Source: Anaerolineales bacterium (GTDB lineage: Bacteria; Chloroflexota; Anaerolineae; Anaerolineales; E44-bin32). Taken from it: a stretch of DNA of 41,935 nt. Position numbers and translations under genes: made by a program. The stretch covers positions 1 through 41,935 of the forward strand of contig JARRPX010000011.1 in the NCBI GenBank assembly GCA_037382465.1, in the 5' to 3' direction. Under the pieces are notes generated by a model that saw only the letters and a list, made by a program, of their open reading frames with translations, searched no databases and was not told where the DNA came from. Positions within the stretch are counted from its first letter, which is position 1. Each line of letters starts with the position of its first letter. Below are positions 15,196 through 22,953 of the stretch, one piece after another.

Positions 15196-16953
15196 ATGTT
15201 TCGAGTGCACGATCGCTACCCCTTGGATTCGATCGATTGGGTGATTTTCAGCACGCGCGGTTTGTTCCTCACCGCGCTGCCGCTGGTCGCCGGATTCGGC
15301 GGGATTCTCACCAAAACGCTGATCATCCTGTTCACCGGCTGGCTCTTTTTCACGCTGCTGACCAGCCTGCTTCGCGTCGGTGGGTGGCGGCCGCGTTGGC
15401 TCGAAGCCGTCGCCGCGGCGATCGAGACGGGTTTCGCGGTGAGCTGCGTCGTCCTCTCCGGGAGATTGGACAGTCCACTCTGGTGGAGTCTGTTGATCGG
15501 CCCCACGAGAGTCGCGCTGGCGTACGGCCTGGCGCCGTCTACAGCGATGACCGCCGCGGGGTTGTTGGCTTATGTCGTCGAGAGCGTGGTTACGAGTTCG
15601 TACGTCGCTCAAGATTGGCCCATTCTCACGATACTCGGGATCGTCATCCTGCTCTGCGCCTGCGTGCTCGGCTGGCTTGCAAAGCGAGTACACACGATTG
15701 CCGAGCAAATCGGGCACGAAGAAGGGTTGAGCCTGAGCCAGGTGCGGGAACGTGAACGCGAGCGGGCACGCGCGGTCTTTTCCATGGCTGCGGAACTCAG
15801 TTCGACCTTGAATTACGAGCGCGTTCTGGACATGGCCCTCGACATCAGCGCCCAATCTCTCGCCGACATCGACTCCGAGACGACGGATTTGGTCAGCGCG
15901 CTGCTGCTGTTTTCAAGCGGAGAAATGCACGTCGTTTCCGATCGGGGATTAACGCATGCCGACCGCCGCATCACGTTTCCCGGGGAGCAAGGCGTCCTGG
16001 ATCGCACGTTGATCAGTGGGGAACCGCGCCTGACCCGCAACCCGAGCGAAGACCCGGAATTGCAGCGTGTGGTCGGCCTGCACGGCCGCCAGGTGGTCCT
16101 GAGTATTCCGCTTTCCGCAGGATTGGAAACCTACGGCGTGCTTCTCTTTGCCCATCGCGAACCGCATTACTTCACCGCAGAGCGAGTCGAAATCCTATGG
16201 GCGATCGCACAGCAAGCCATGATTGCACTCCAGAACGCACGTCTTTATCGGGATCTCGAGCAGGAAAAGGAACGCATCACGGAAATCCAGGAAGAAGCGC
16301 GCAAGAAATTGGCGCGCGATCTACACGATGGCCCAACGCAAACCATCGCCGCCATCGCCATGCGGGTCAACTTCGCCCGGCGCTTGATGGAGCGCGATCC
16401 CCAGGCCGCATCCGAAGAACTCTACAAGGTGGAGGACATGGCGCGGCGCACGACGAAGGAAATCCGGCACATGCTCTTCACGCTGCGGCCGTTGATCCTC
16501 GAATCCCAGGGGATGGTCGCAGCGCTCATGCAGTTGGCGGAGAAGATGCGCGAGACCCACGGCCAGAACATCATCATCACTGCCGATCCCGAAGCGGCCG
16601 AAGACATGGAGATGGCCGGCCAGGGTGTCGTGTTTTACATTGCCGAAGAGGCGATCAACAACGCCCGCAAACACGCGGAGGCGGAGCACATCTGGGTGCG
16701 CCTCGAGCGGCGCGAGGACATGTTCGTGCTCGAAGTGGAGGACGACGGCGTGGGTTTCAACGTGGGCGCCGTCGACGCCAATTACGAACAACGCGGCAGT
16801 TTGGGAATCGTCAACATGCGCGAGCGCGCCGAGTTGGTCAATGGCGTGCTGCACATCGAATCCGCCGAAGGCCGGGGCACGTGCATCACCGTTTACGTCC
16901 CGCTGAGCGACGAAAGCGCCGAACGCCTGCACAAACCGGGTTTCGTGTACTGA
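15196..16953 (+). CDS. Membrane sensor histidine kinase, GAF + HisKA_3 + HATPase_c (NarL/LiaS type)
   Basis: A 585-residue sensor kinase. About five to six helices fill residues 15-155. A short coiled region (about 160-190) and a GAF domain (about 195-355) follow. The dimerisation helix has the HisKA_3 signature ARDLHDGPTQT with phospho-acceptor H377. The ATPase domain shows the N-box EEAINNARKHA, G1 motif DDGVGF and G2 motif GSLGIVNMRERAEL. Such kinases pair with NarL/LuxR-type response regulators, but none is adjacent, so it is an orphan here. The signal is unknown. Upstream is the zinc transporter and downstream trxB. Confidence 0.9.
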   Translation: MFRVHDRYPLDSIDWVIFSTRGLFLTALPLVAGFGGILTKTLIILFTGWLFFTLLTSLLRVGGWRPRWLEAVAAAIETGFAVSCVVLSGRLDSPLWWSLLIGPTRVALAYGLAPSTAMTAAGLLAYVVESVVTSSYVAQDWPILTILGIVILLCACVLGWLAKRVHTIAEQIGHEEGLSLSQVRERERERARAVFSMAAELSSTLNYERVLDMALDISAQSLADIDSETTDLVSALLLFSSGEMHVVSDRGLTHADRRITFPGEQGVLDRTLISGEPRLTRNPSEDPELQRVVGLHGRQVVLSIPLSAGLETYGVLLFAHREPHYFTAERVEILWAIAQQAMIALQNARLYRDLEQEKERITEIQEEARKKLARDLHDGPTQTIAAIAMRVNFARRLMERDPQAASEELYKVEDMARRTTKEIRHMLFTLRPLILESQGMVAALMQLAEKMRETHGQNIIITADPEAAEDMEMAGQGVVFYIAEEAINNARKHAEAEHIWVRLERREDMFVLEVEDDGVGFNVGAVDANYEQRGSLGIVNMRERAELVNGVLHIESAEGRGTCITVYVPLSDESAERLHKPGFVY

Positions 16954-17152
16954 CCGCTTCCTGGAAACGGCGAACGCACACGAGCAGCGTCACGTGTGCC
17001 GGAGCCGGGTAAGATAGCGACCGCCCCACACGTCTAATCCGTGAGTGCATACAGCGTACAACACACTGCGAAATGGGCTTTGGGGAAATTTGTGGATTAT
17101 GCTGGTATGCTGTAGATATCATTCATACTACGATAGATAAAGCGAGGCGCGA

Positions 17153-18076
17153 ATGCAGAAGGAAAAAGTCATCATCATCGGATCGGGGCCTGCCGGCATG
17201 ACCGCGGCACTCTACACGGCGCGAGCCCAATTGGAACCCCTCGTGATTACCGGCAGCCTGCTGGGCGGCCAGATCTCACTCACCAGCGAAGTTGAAAATT
17301 ATCCCGGCTTTCCCGAGGGCACAACCGGACCGGAACTGGTGGAACTGATGCAGAAACAAGCCGAACGCTTCGGGGCGCGCTTCGTGATGGACGAGGTAGC
17401 CGAAGTCGATTTCAACCAGGGAGCCCCCTTTCGCATCAAAACACTCGAAGAAGAGTATGAAGCGGAAGCGGCCATCGTCTGTATGGGCGCGTCCCCCAAA
17501 CGGCTCGGCGTACCCGGAGAAGATGAAATGATCGGGCGCGGCGTGTCGTACTGCGCGACGTGCGACGGTTTTTTCTTCCGCGATAAAGACGTCGTCGTGG
17601 TCGGTGGCGGCGACAGCGCCCTGGAAGAAGGACTATTCCTGACCCGCTTCGCGAATCGAGTACGCATCATCCATCGGCGCGACGAACTCCGTGCCGGCGA
17701 GGCCTTGAAACGGCGCGCCTTCGCAAACGAAAAAATCAGCTTTATCTGGGACACGGTGGTCGAGGAAATTCAAGGGAACGGCAAGGTGCAAAAGGTGCGC
17801 CTGCGCAACGTGAAGTCGAACGCCACGAGCGAGCTGGAAACGGATGGAGTCTTTATCTTCATCGGCCATTATCCCAACTCCGATCTCTTCAAGGGCAAGC
17901 TGGAAATGGATAAGGTGGGCTATCTGCTCACCGATGCGCGGATGATGACCAGCACTGCGGGGGTCTTCGCCGCGGGCGAGATTCAAGACGCCGTCTTCCG
18001 CCAGATTGCCACATCGGTCGGACAAGGCTGTGCGGCAGCGATGATGACCGAACGCTGGCTCGAGGCACGGGAATGA
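17153..18076 (+). CDS. trxB: Thioredoxin-disulfide reductase
   Basis: FAD flavoprotein passing electrons from NADPH to thioredoxin. The 307-residue length is standard. FAD-binding GSGPAG lies at 10-15, the redox pair C134/C137 in CATCDG, the NADPH-binding GGGDSA at 151-156, and the C-terminal FAGEIQD block near 280. HRRDELRA suggests normal NADPH use. GCGAGG precedes the ATG. Monocistronic by position; the convergent rdgB follows after a short gap. Confidence 0.95.
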   Translation: MQKEKVIIIGSGPAGMTAALYTARAQLEPLVITGSLLGGQISLTSEVENYPGFPEGTTGPELVELMQKQAERFGARFVMDEVAEVDFNQGAPFRIKTLEEEYEAEAAIVCMGASPKRLGVPGEDEMIGRGVSYCATCDGFFFRDKDVVVVGGGDSALEEGLFLTRFANRVRIIHRRDELRAGEALKRRAFANEKISFIWDTVVEEIQGNGKVQKVRLRNVKSNATSELETDGVFIFIGHYPNSDLFKGKLEMDKVGYLLTDARMMTSTAGVFAAGEIQDAVFRQIATSVGQGCAAAMMTERWLEARE

Positions 18077-18108
18077 TTCCGGAGTAAAATCCCCGAACAG
18101 CCGCTTCG

Positions 18109-18699
18109 TCAAATCCCCATTCTTCGTTTCAAGATCGGCAGCATTTCGCGCATCGCGTGGGCGCGGTGACTTACTCGATTCTTCTGGCGCACGGGCAACT
18201 CCGCCATCGTCTGGTCTGTGTCTTGCACCAGAAAAATGGGATCGTATCCGAAACCGTGCTCTCCCCGCTCCTCGGGGATGATCTCGCCCGGGCACGCCCC
18301 TGTGGCGATATCGGTCGACCCCTCGGGATCGGCGAGAGCCAGCGTGCAGTAAAAACGAGCCCGCCACGGTCTGGGGTGGGGTTGCAGCAGTTGGAGCAGG
18401 TAGCGGCGCCTGTCGGCGTCCGACCCGCCAACGATGCGTGCGGAAAATTTTCCAGGCGCACCGTGTAAGGCTTCGACCTCCAACCCGCTATCGTCGGCGA
18501 GCGCGTAGAGACCCGAGGCGCGTGCAAAAGCCAGGGCCTTCTTAATGGCGTTCGCGGCGTAGTCCTCGCCCGTTTCCTCTACGTGCAGTTCGAGGCCGAG
18601 GGCTGCGGGTTCGACGAGCGAAAGGGGTAGATTTTCAAGCAGCGCATGCAATTCGCGCAGCTTTCCGGGATTGTTACTTGCGATCAGCAGGGACGACAT
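18109..18699 (-). CDS. rdgB: XTP/dITP diphosphatase (HAM1/RdgB family)
   Basis: House-cleaning pyrophosphatase that removes ITP, dITP and XTP from the nucleotide pool. The 196 residues show ASNNPGK near the N-terminus (family T/S-x-N-x-x-K), DDSGLEVEALHGAPGKFSAR in the middle, and FGYDPIFLV with a C-terminal SHRAHAM block. All catalytic acidic residues appear intact. GGAGCG lies before the ATG. It is convergent with trxB and divergent from the DUF177 gene across an AT-rich gap. Confidence 0.95.
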   Translation of the reverse strand: MSSLLIASNNPGKLRELHALLENLPLSLVEPAALGLELHVEETGEDYAANAIKKALAFARASGLYALADDSGLEVEALHGAPGKFSARIVGGSDADRRRYLLQLLQPHPRPWRARFYCTLALADPEGSTDIATGACPGEIIPEERGEHGFGYDPIFLVQDTDQTMAELPVRQKNRVSHRAHAMREMLPILKRRMGI

Positions 18700-18747
18700 G
18701 TGCCACGCTCCATGTGTTTTTGGCTACTCGAACAGTACTAAACCGCC

Positions 18748-18786
18748 ACATATATGGGTTATATTAACACAACACCATATATATGG
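18748..18786. repeat. AT-rich repeated palindrome between rdgB and the DUF177 gene
   Basis: CCATATATATGG (18775-18786) is a perfect 12-bp palindrome. A related CACATATATGGG lies about 27 bp upstream (from 18748). The setting, an AT-rich island between two divergent genes in GC-rich DNA, suits a repressor or architectural-protein site, but no known regulator motif is recognised. Confidence 0.4.
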
Positions 18787-18836
18787 GGTACATTTTTCAA
18801 AAAATACTTTGTTATGTTTAGTATTAGCGCGCCGGC

Positions 18837-18865
18837 TTGACCTCGATTGCTACTTATGTTATAAT
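18837..18865 (+). promoter_or_regulatory. Strong promoter of the DUF177 - sigma factor unit
   Basis: TTGACC (18837-18842), exactly 17 nt, then TATAAT (18860-18865) with an upstream TG (extended -10). This is the best vegetative promoter in the window. Transcription would start near 18872. Confidence 0.8.
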
Positions 18866-18907
18866 GCGGGAGCTTTTTTGGTATTACGTTTGCAAGGTGG
18901 TGCACAA

Positions 18908-19420
18908 CTGAACCTTCGTCATCCGTTGCGGCTTAATGTCGGGTTCTTGTTGAACGAGAGCATCGGCTGCAGTCGCAACGTTGAATATAACGTCGACAGC
19001 GCTCAACTCGGCGAAGACTTGAAGGTGAATGCGCTTCAAGGTTCACTCGACCTCACGCGGACAAGTCTGGGAATCCTGGTCGAAGGGTCGCTGCAGGGAA
19101 AATTGAGTCTCGAATGTGTGCGTTGTTTGAGTTCTTTCGATCAAAATCTCACCGGCGTCTTCGAAGATCTTTTTATCTACCCTGCCAGTCGTGCGGATGA
19201 TCCCTTGCTCGCCATCCCCGAAACCGCCGTTCTCGACCTGACACCCGTCCTGCGTGAGTACCTGTTGTTGGACGTGCCGATTCAACCGCTTTGTCGTCCA
19301 GATTGCAAGGGCCTCTGCCCAATTTGTGGAGAATTGATCACCGACAAGAAATGCGATCATCACCAAGACGAGATCGACCCTCGCTTTGAGGTGTTGAGAG
19401 CATTGCTGCCAAAGTCGTAA
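18908..19420 (+). CDS. DUF177 / YceD family protein
   Basis: A small protein of the YceD/DUF177 family, linked in other bacteria to 23S rRNA accumulation and the rpmF-plsX region. The C-terminus has the typical cysteine cluster CRPDCKGLCPICG and a DPRFEVL tail. The open frame reaches back to an ATG at 18671, but the promoter at 18837-18865 lies inside that stretch, so the start must be after about 18872. No ATG or GTG is in frame there. A CTG at 18908 has AAGGTGG 7 nt upstream and yields a typical N-terminus (xNLRHPLRLNVGF). A TTG at 18890 without a site is the alternative. 170 residues from CTG. Confidence 0.78.
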   Translation: MNLRHPLRLNVGFLLNESIGCSRNVEYNVDSAQLGEDLKVNALQGSLDLTRTSLGILVEGSLQGKLSLECVRCLSSFDQNLTGVFEDLFIYPASRADDPLLAIPETAVLDLTPVLREYLLLDVPIQPLCRPDCKGLCPICGELITDKKCDHHQDEIDPRFEVLRALLPKS

Positions 19421-19492
19421 CCGACGTTAGGTTGTCCTGACACACATCAAGCCGATAAGTTCTTCTCCTGTACTGCCGCCAGGAGGGCATCC

Positions 19493-20668
19493 ATGAGTGT
19501 ATCTAAGGATCGGTGGGAAAAACGAGAAGCCTTCGCCGCCCTGCTAGAAAAGGGGGATTTCCAGGGATATATCACCATGCGCGATATCTTCCGCGTTTTC
19601 CCGGAAGCTGAAGACATCGAAGAGCGCATCGAACGATTGCAGACTTTTTTCCAGAGCGCTGGAATCGAAGTATTCGAAGAACAAACCCAGGTTCCGGAGC
19701 ATTTCCAACAAGAAACATCTGTGGACGGCAACCACGGTATTGACCTCAGCGCCATTTCGAGTGACGACACCGTGGGCCTTTATTTAAAGGAAATGGCACG
19801 CGTCCCGCTGCTCAACACGGAGGAAGAGGTCGACCTGGCCAAGCGCATCGAGCAGGGCAACAAAGCCGAGGAGCGCCTGCTGAAATCCAACGGGAAATGC
19901 AGCGCCCAAAAGCGCAGCGAACTTCAGGCGTACGTTCAAGATGCGCTGGCCGCCCGCGATCACCTGATCAAAGCCAACACGCGCCTCGTGGTCAGTATCG
20001 CCAAACGCTACATGGGGCGAGGCGTCCCGTTCCTCGACCTGATCCAGGAAGGCAACCTGGGTTTGATGAAGGCAGTGGAAAAATTCGATTATCACCGCGG
20101 ATACCGCTTCAGCACCTACGCCACCTGGTGGATCCGCCAGACGATCACCCGCGCCATCGCCGATCAGGGCCGTACGATTCGCGTCCCCGTCCACATGTCC
20201 GACCGTATCCGCCGACTTTATAAAGTGGCCCGCCAGCTCGAACAAGAGTTGGGGCGAAAACCGACACCCGAGGAAATCGCCCGCGTGCTCGATGTCGATC
20301 CCCGCAAGGTGCAGTGGATGATGCGCGTCTCATGGAGACCCCTCTCGCTGGAAAGCCCGGTCGGGGAGGAAGAAGACACTGAACTCGGTTCCTTCGTCGA
20401 GGACGACACCACCCCGACACCGACGCAGAGCGCATATCAAAACCTGCTGCGCGAGAAGGTCGAGGAAGTTCTGAGTACGCTCAGCCCGCGCGAGGCGCGA
20501 ATACTGCGGCTGCGCTTCGGCCTGCACAACGGCAGACCCTACACCCTGGAAGAGGTGGGCCAAAAATTCGGCTTGACGCGAGAGCGCATCCGCCAAATCG
20601 AGGGTAAAGCCCTGCGCAGGCTGCGGCACCCCCGCCGCTCACGCCAACTGCGCGATTACCTGAGTTGA
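19493..20668 (+). CDS. rpoD: RNA polymerase primary sigma factor (RpoD/SigA)
   Basis: Vegetative sigma-70 factor of 391 residues. Region 1.2 starts at about 85 ([17 protein letters not shown]). Region 2 has [33 protein letters not shown] and the -10-recognising [14 protein letters not shown]. Region 3 follows ([10 protein letters not shown]). Region 4.2 is the helix-turn-helix [19 protein letters not shown]. The first 80 residues form a short region-1.1-like part. AGGAGGGC lies 6 nt before the ATG. It follows the DUF177 gene by 72 nt without its own clear promoter and ends at a strong terminator. Confidence 0.95.
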   Translation: MSVSKDRWEKREAFAALLEKGDFQGYITMRDIFRVFPEAEDIEERIERLQTFFQSAGIEVFEEQTQVPEHFQQETSVDGNHGIDLSAISSDDTVGLYLKEMARVPLLNTEEEVDLAKRIEQGNKAEERLLKSNGKCSAQKRSELQAYVQDALAARDHLIKANTRLVVSIAKRYMGRGVPFLDLIQEGNLGLMKAVEKFDYHRGYRFSTYATWWIRQTITRAIADQGRTIRVPVHMSDRIRRLYKVARQLEQELGRKPTPEEIARVLDVDPRKVQWMMRVSWRPLSLESPVGEEEDTELGSFVEDDTTPTPTQSAYQNLLREKVEEVLSTLSPREARILRLRFGLHNGRPYTLEEVGQKFGLTRERIRQIEGKALRRLRHPRRSRQLRDYLS

Positions 20669-20710
20669 CGAGCGGCTCACAGCCGAAGACGAACTTTCAT
20701 TAAAATAGAA

Positions 20711-20753
20711 CGGTCCCGCCATCGACTAATTCTACGGCGGGGCCGATTTGTTT
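20711..20753 (+). terminator. Rho-independent terminator behind rpoD
   Basis: CGGTCCCGCC (20711-20720) pairs with GGCGGGGCCG (20736-20745), 10 bp with one T-G wobble, followed by ATTTGTTT. Confidence 0.75.
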
Positions 20754-20799
20754 AAGTCCTGGAATGCTGCTGGATGCAGCCCGGGACGATTCGCCCCGC

Positions 20800-21051
20800 T
20801 CACACACGCATGTGTTTGCCGCCGAGATCCTCGGGCCGGCGGCATAAAAGCCATACGCAATCCGCCTGGCGATAGGCCAGTTCATACACCTTCTCGTCCG
20901 CAGACATTACCAGGAAATGTACTTCCCCATCTTGCTCCCAGCGCCGCCCAAGGGAAGCGATGGCCACGCGCTCGTCGTTCCACAGGAAAGCCAGGGGACG
21001 AATCGACCCGTCGGTTTCAAATTTCGCCTCGACGGCAATGGGATAACTCAT
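20800..21051 (-). CDS. Small DUF6504-like protein
   Basis: An 83-residue protein of unknown function. It begins SYPIAVEAKF, has a central FLWNDERVAIASLGRRWEQDG segment and a short C-terminal strand region, resembling the DUF6504 family found in Chloroflexota and Actinomycetota. The ATG overlaps the stop of the pncC gene (ATGA), which fixes the start. A longer open frame in the same register only shadows pncC. Confidence 0.7.
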   Translation of the reverse strand: MSYPIAVEAKFETDGSIRPLAFLWNDERVAIASLGRRWEQDGEVHFLVMSADEKVYELAYRQADCVWLLCRRPEDLGGKHMRV

Positions 21052-21539
21052 TCCAGTTCCTCCAGGTAATCCCACAATAAACGTAGCGCCGCCGTGGCGG
21101 ACTGCGCCTTGTTCGCCGCACGATCCCCGTCCCATACATGGCGTTCCACACGCGTGCCCATCGAACCACTGACGCCGACGAAGGTCAATCCAACCGGTTT
21201 CTCTTCCGTACCGCCGCCCGGACCGGCGAGCCCCGTCACGGAGACGCCGATGTCGGCCTCCAGCGCCCGGCGTGCCCCCTGGGCCATCTCGCGCGCCGTT
21301 TCTTCGCTGACCGCGCCGTCGCGATCGAGCACTTCCTGGCTCACGCCCAGCAGCCGTATTTTGGTCTTGTTGGCGTAGGCCACGATGCCGCCCAAAAAAT
21401 AATCGGACGACCCGGGTACGTTGGTGATGCGGTGCGCGATCAAACCCGCCGTGCAGGATTCGGCCGTCGCCAGAGTCAACTTGCGCCGCCGCAAACTCTC
21501 TCCGATTTGCCTTTCCAAGCTGTTTTCCATCATCCTCAC
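21048..21539 (-). CDS. pncC: Nicotinamide-nucleotide amidase (CinA C-terminal domain, PncC)
   Basis: Converts nicotinamide mononucleotide to nicotinic acid mononucleotide and ammonia in NAD recycling. The 163-residue protein is the stand-alone CinA C-terminal domain. Motifs are TAESCTAGLIAHRITNVPGSS near the N-terminus (catalytic Ser and Lys region), YANKTKIRLLGV, SVTGLAGPGGGTEEKPVG. The GTG at 21539 has AAGG 5 nt upstream; ATG codons 2 and 3 codons later are alternatives. It is divergent from xseA with only 75 bp between and coupled to the DUF6504-like gene. Confidence 0.92.
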   Translation of the reverse strand: MRMMENSLERQIGESLRRRKLTLATAESCTAGLIAHRITNVPGSSDYFLGGIVAYANKTKIRLLGVSQEVLDRDGAVSEETAREMAQGARRALEADIGVSVTGLAGPGGGTEEKPVGLTFVGVSGSMGTRVERHVWDGDRAANKAQSATAALRLLWDYLEELE

Positions 21540-21579
21540 ACCGGCCTTTCACCTCTACCGCTCATTATACCCGCATGGG

Positions 21580-21608
21580 TTGACAGCCAGACGCCCGTTC
21601 GGTATGCT
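21580..21608 (+). promoter_or_regulatory. Promoter of xseA (leaderless)
   Basis: Perfect TTGACA (21580-21585), 17-nt spacer, TATGCT (21603-21608). The GTG start of xseA follows after 6 nt, at the expected transcription start. Confidence 0.7.
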
Positions 21609-21614
21609 TCGCGC

Positions 21615-22862
21615 GTGGAACAATTCTCGCTCTTTGGCCTGGAATCGCAGATCTGGACCGTCGTCGATCTGACGCGCTACATTCGCCAATCTCTGGAGAG
21701 CGACTACCGCCTGGGAGATCTCTGGGTCTCCGGAGAAGTCTCCAACGTATCTCGACCTTCCTCCGGCCACCTCTATTTCACACTCAAAGACGAGCAGGCT
21801 TCGCTCCGCTGCGTCATGTGGCGCTCCGAGGTCTCCACACAGACCTATCTTCCGCAGGACGGCGACTCGATCGAAGTCCACGGGCACATCAGCGTCTACG
21901 AGGCCGGGGGACAATATCAGCTGTATGCGGACGAACTGCAGAAAGCGGGTGAAGGTGCGTTGTATCAGCGCTTCCTGCGTCTCAAGGCGCGTTTGGAATC
22001 CGAAGGCTTGTTCGACGCCTCCCGCAAGCGGGAACTCCCGCCCTGGCCGGAACGGCTGGGGATCGTCACCTCGCCGACGGGCGCAGCGCTGCAGGATGTG
22101 CTCAACGTCCTGCGCCGGCGCTTCCCGCTCACGACGGTCATCCTGGCGCCAACCCCCGTCCAGGGAGACGAAGCACCTGCGGGGATCATCGGCGCGCTGC
22201 AGGCGTTGAACCAGTACGGACGGGTGGACGTCATCCTGCTCGTGCGCGGCGGAGGCTCGATCGAAGACCTGTGGGCGTTCAACGACGAAGGCGTGGCGCA
22301 GGCGATCGCCGCCTCGCAGGTCCCCGTGGTCGCCGGTATCGGACACGCCTCGGATCTCGTCATTGCGGATCTCGTTGCAGACGTGCATGCCCCGACTCCT
22401 TCGGCGGCAGCCGAGATAGCAACCCCGGACCGGGAGACTCTGGCCCAGGCGCTGCACGATCTTCTCCTCGAACTCGGGCAAGTCTTTGGCGAGCGGCTTT
22501 TGGTTTTGCGTGACAAATTATCCCGTCTCACGCGAGCGCTGCAGCTTGCCTCCCCGCGGGCAAAGATAGCCGGCGCACGGCAGCGGGTGGACGAATTGAG
22601 CGCACGCGCGCTGGCCGAAATGCGCCACGCGTTGGCGCTGCGCCGGTCTGCGGTGAAAGGGACGCTGAACACGCTGCGCGCCGTGGGGCCCGAATCCGTG
22701 CTGTCCCGAGGCTACGCCATCGTCCGGCGCGCCGCCGACGACAAAATTGTCCGTTCGACGCACCAGGTTGCCGTGGGCGACTCCTTGAATCTGCGCCTGC
22801 TCGACGGCACGATCGGCGCCACCACCGACCGCATCGAGCCTTCCCCCGAGGAAGAAGAATAA
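21615..22862 (+). CDS. xseA: Exodeoxyribonuclease VII large subunit
   Basis: Catalytic subunit of exonuclease VII, which degrades single-stranded DNA with several XseB subunits. The 415 residues start with an OB-fold domain (about 15-110, GEVSNVSRPSSGHLYFTLKD), then the nuclease core with GIVTSPTGAALQDVL, VRGGGSIEDLWAFNDE and GIGHASD, then a long coiled C-terminal part and a final SRGYAIVRR beta segment. GTG at 21615 was chosen because family proteins begin a few residues before the OB fold and a TTGACA/TATGCT promoter ends just before it. The frame open back to 21138 is antisense to pncC. Its partner xseB is 1.85 kb downstream. Confidence 0.94.
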   Translation: MEQFSLFGLESQIWTVVDLTRYIRQSLESDYRLGDLWVSGEVSNVSRPSSGHLYFTLKDEQASLRCVMWRSEVSTQTYLPQDGDSIEVHGHISVYEAGGQYQLYADELQKAGEGALYQRFLRLKARLESEGLFDASRKRELPPWPERLGIVTSPTGAALQDVLNVLRRRFPLTTVILAPTPVQGDEAPAGIIGALQALNQYGRVDVILLVRGGGSIEDLWAFNDEGVAQAIAASQVPVVAGIGHASDLVIADLVADVHAPTPSAAAEIATPDRETLAQALHDLLLELGQVFGERLLVLRDKLSRLTRALQLASPRAKIAGARQRVDELSARALAEMRHALALRRSAVKGTLNTLRAVGPESVLSRGYAIVRRAADDKIVRSTHQVAVGDSLNLRLLDGTIGATTDRIEPSPEEEE

Positions 22863-22953
22863 CCCCCCTATCGAGTCGCTGGAATACCCTTTGCAAGCGC
22901 CATGATCCGTGTGGAATCGCAGGCACAGGAGAGATGCCGAGCAATGCTTTTCG

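Noticed and set aside
16197-17012. Plus-strand frame of 271 codons over the histidine kinase
   Set aside because: Shadow of the kinase domain, which has intact H-, N- and G-box motifs.
21052-21552. Upstream extension of the DUF6504-like frame
   Set aside because: It lies antiframe to pncC, whose motifs are certain; the ATGA overlap at 21048-21051 gives a natural start.
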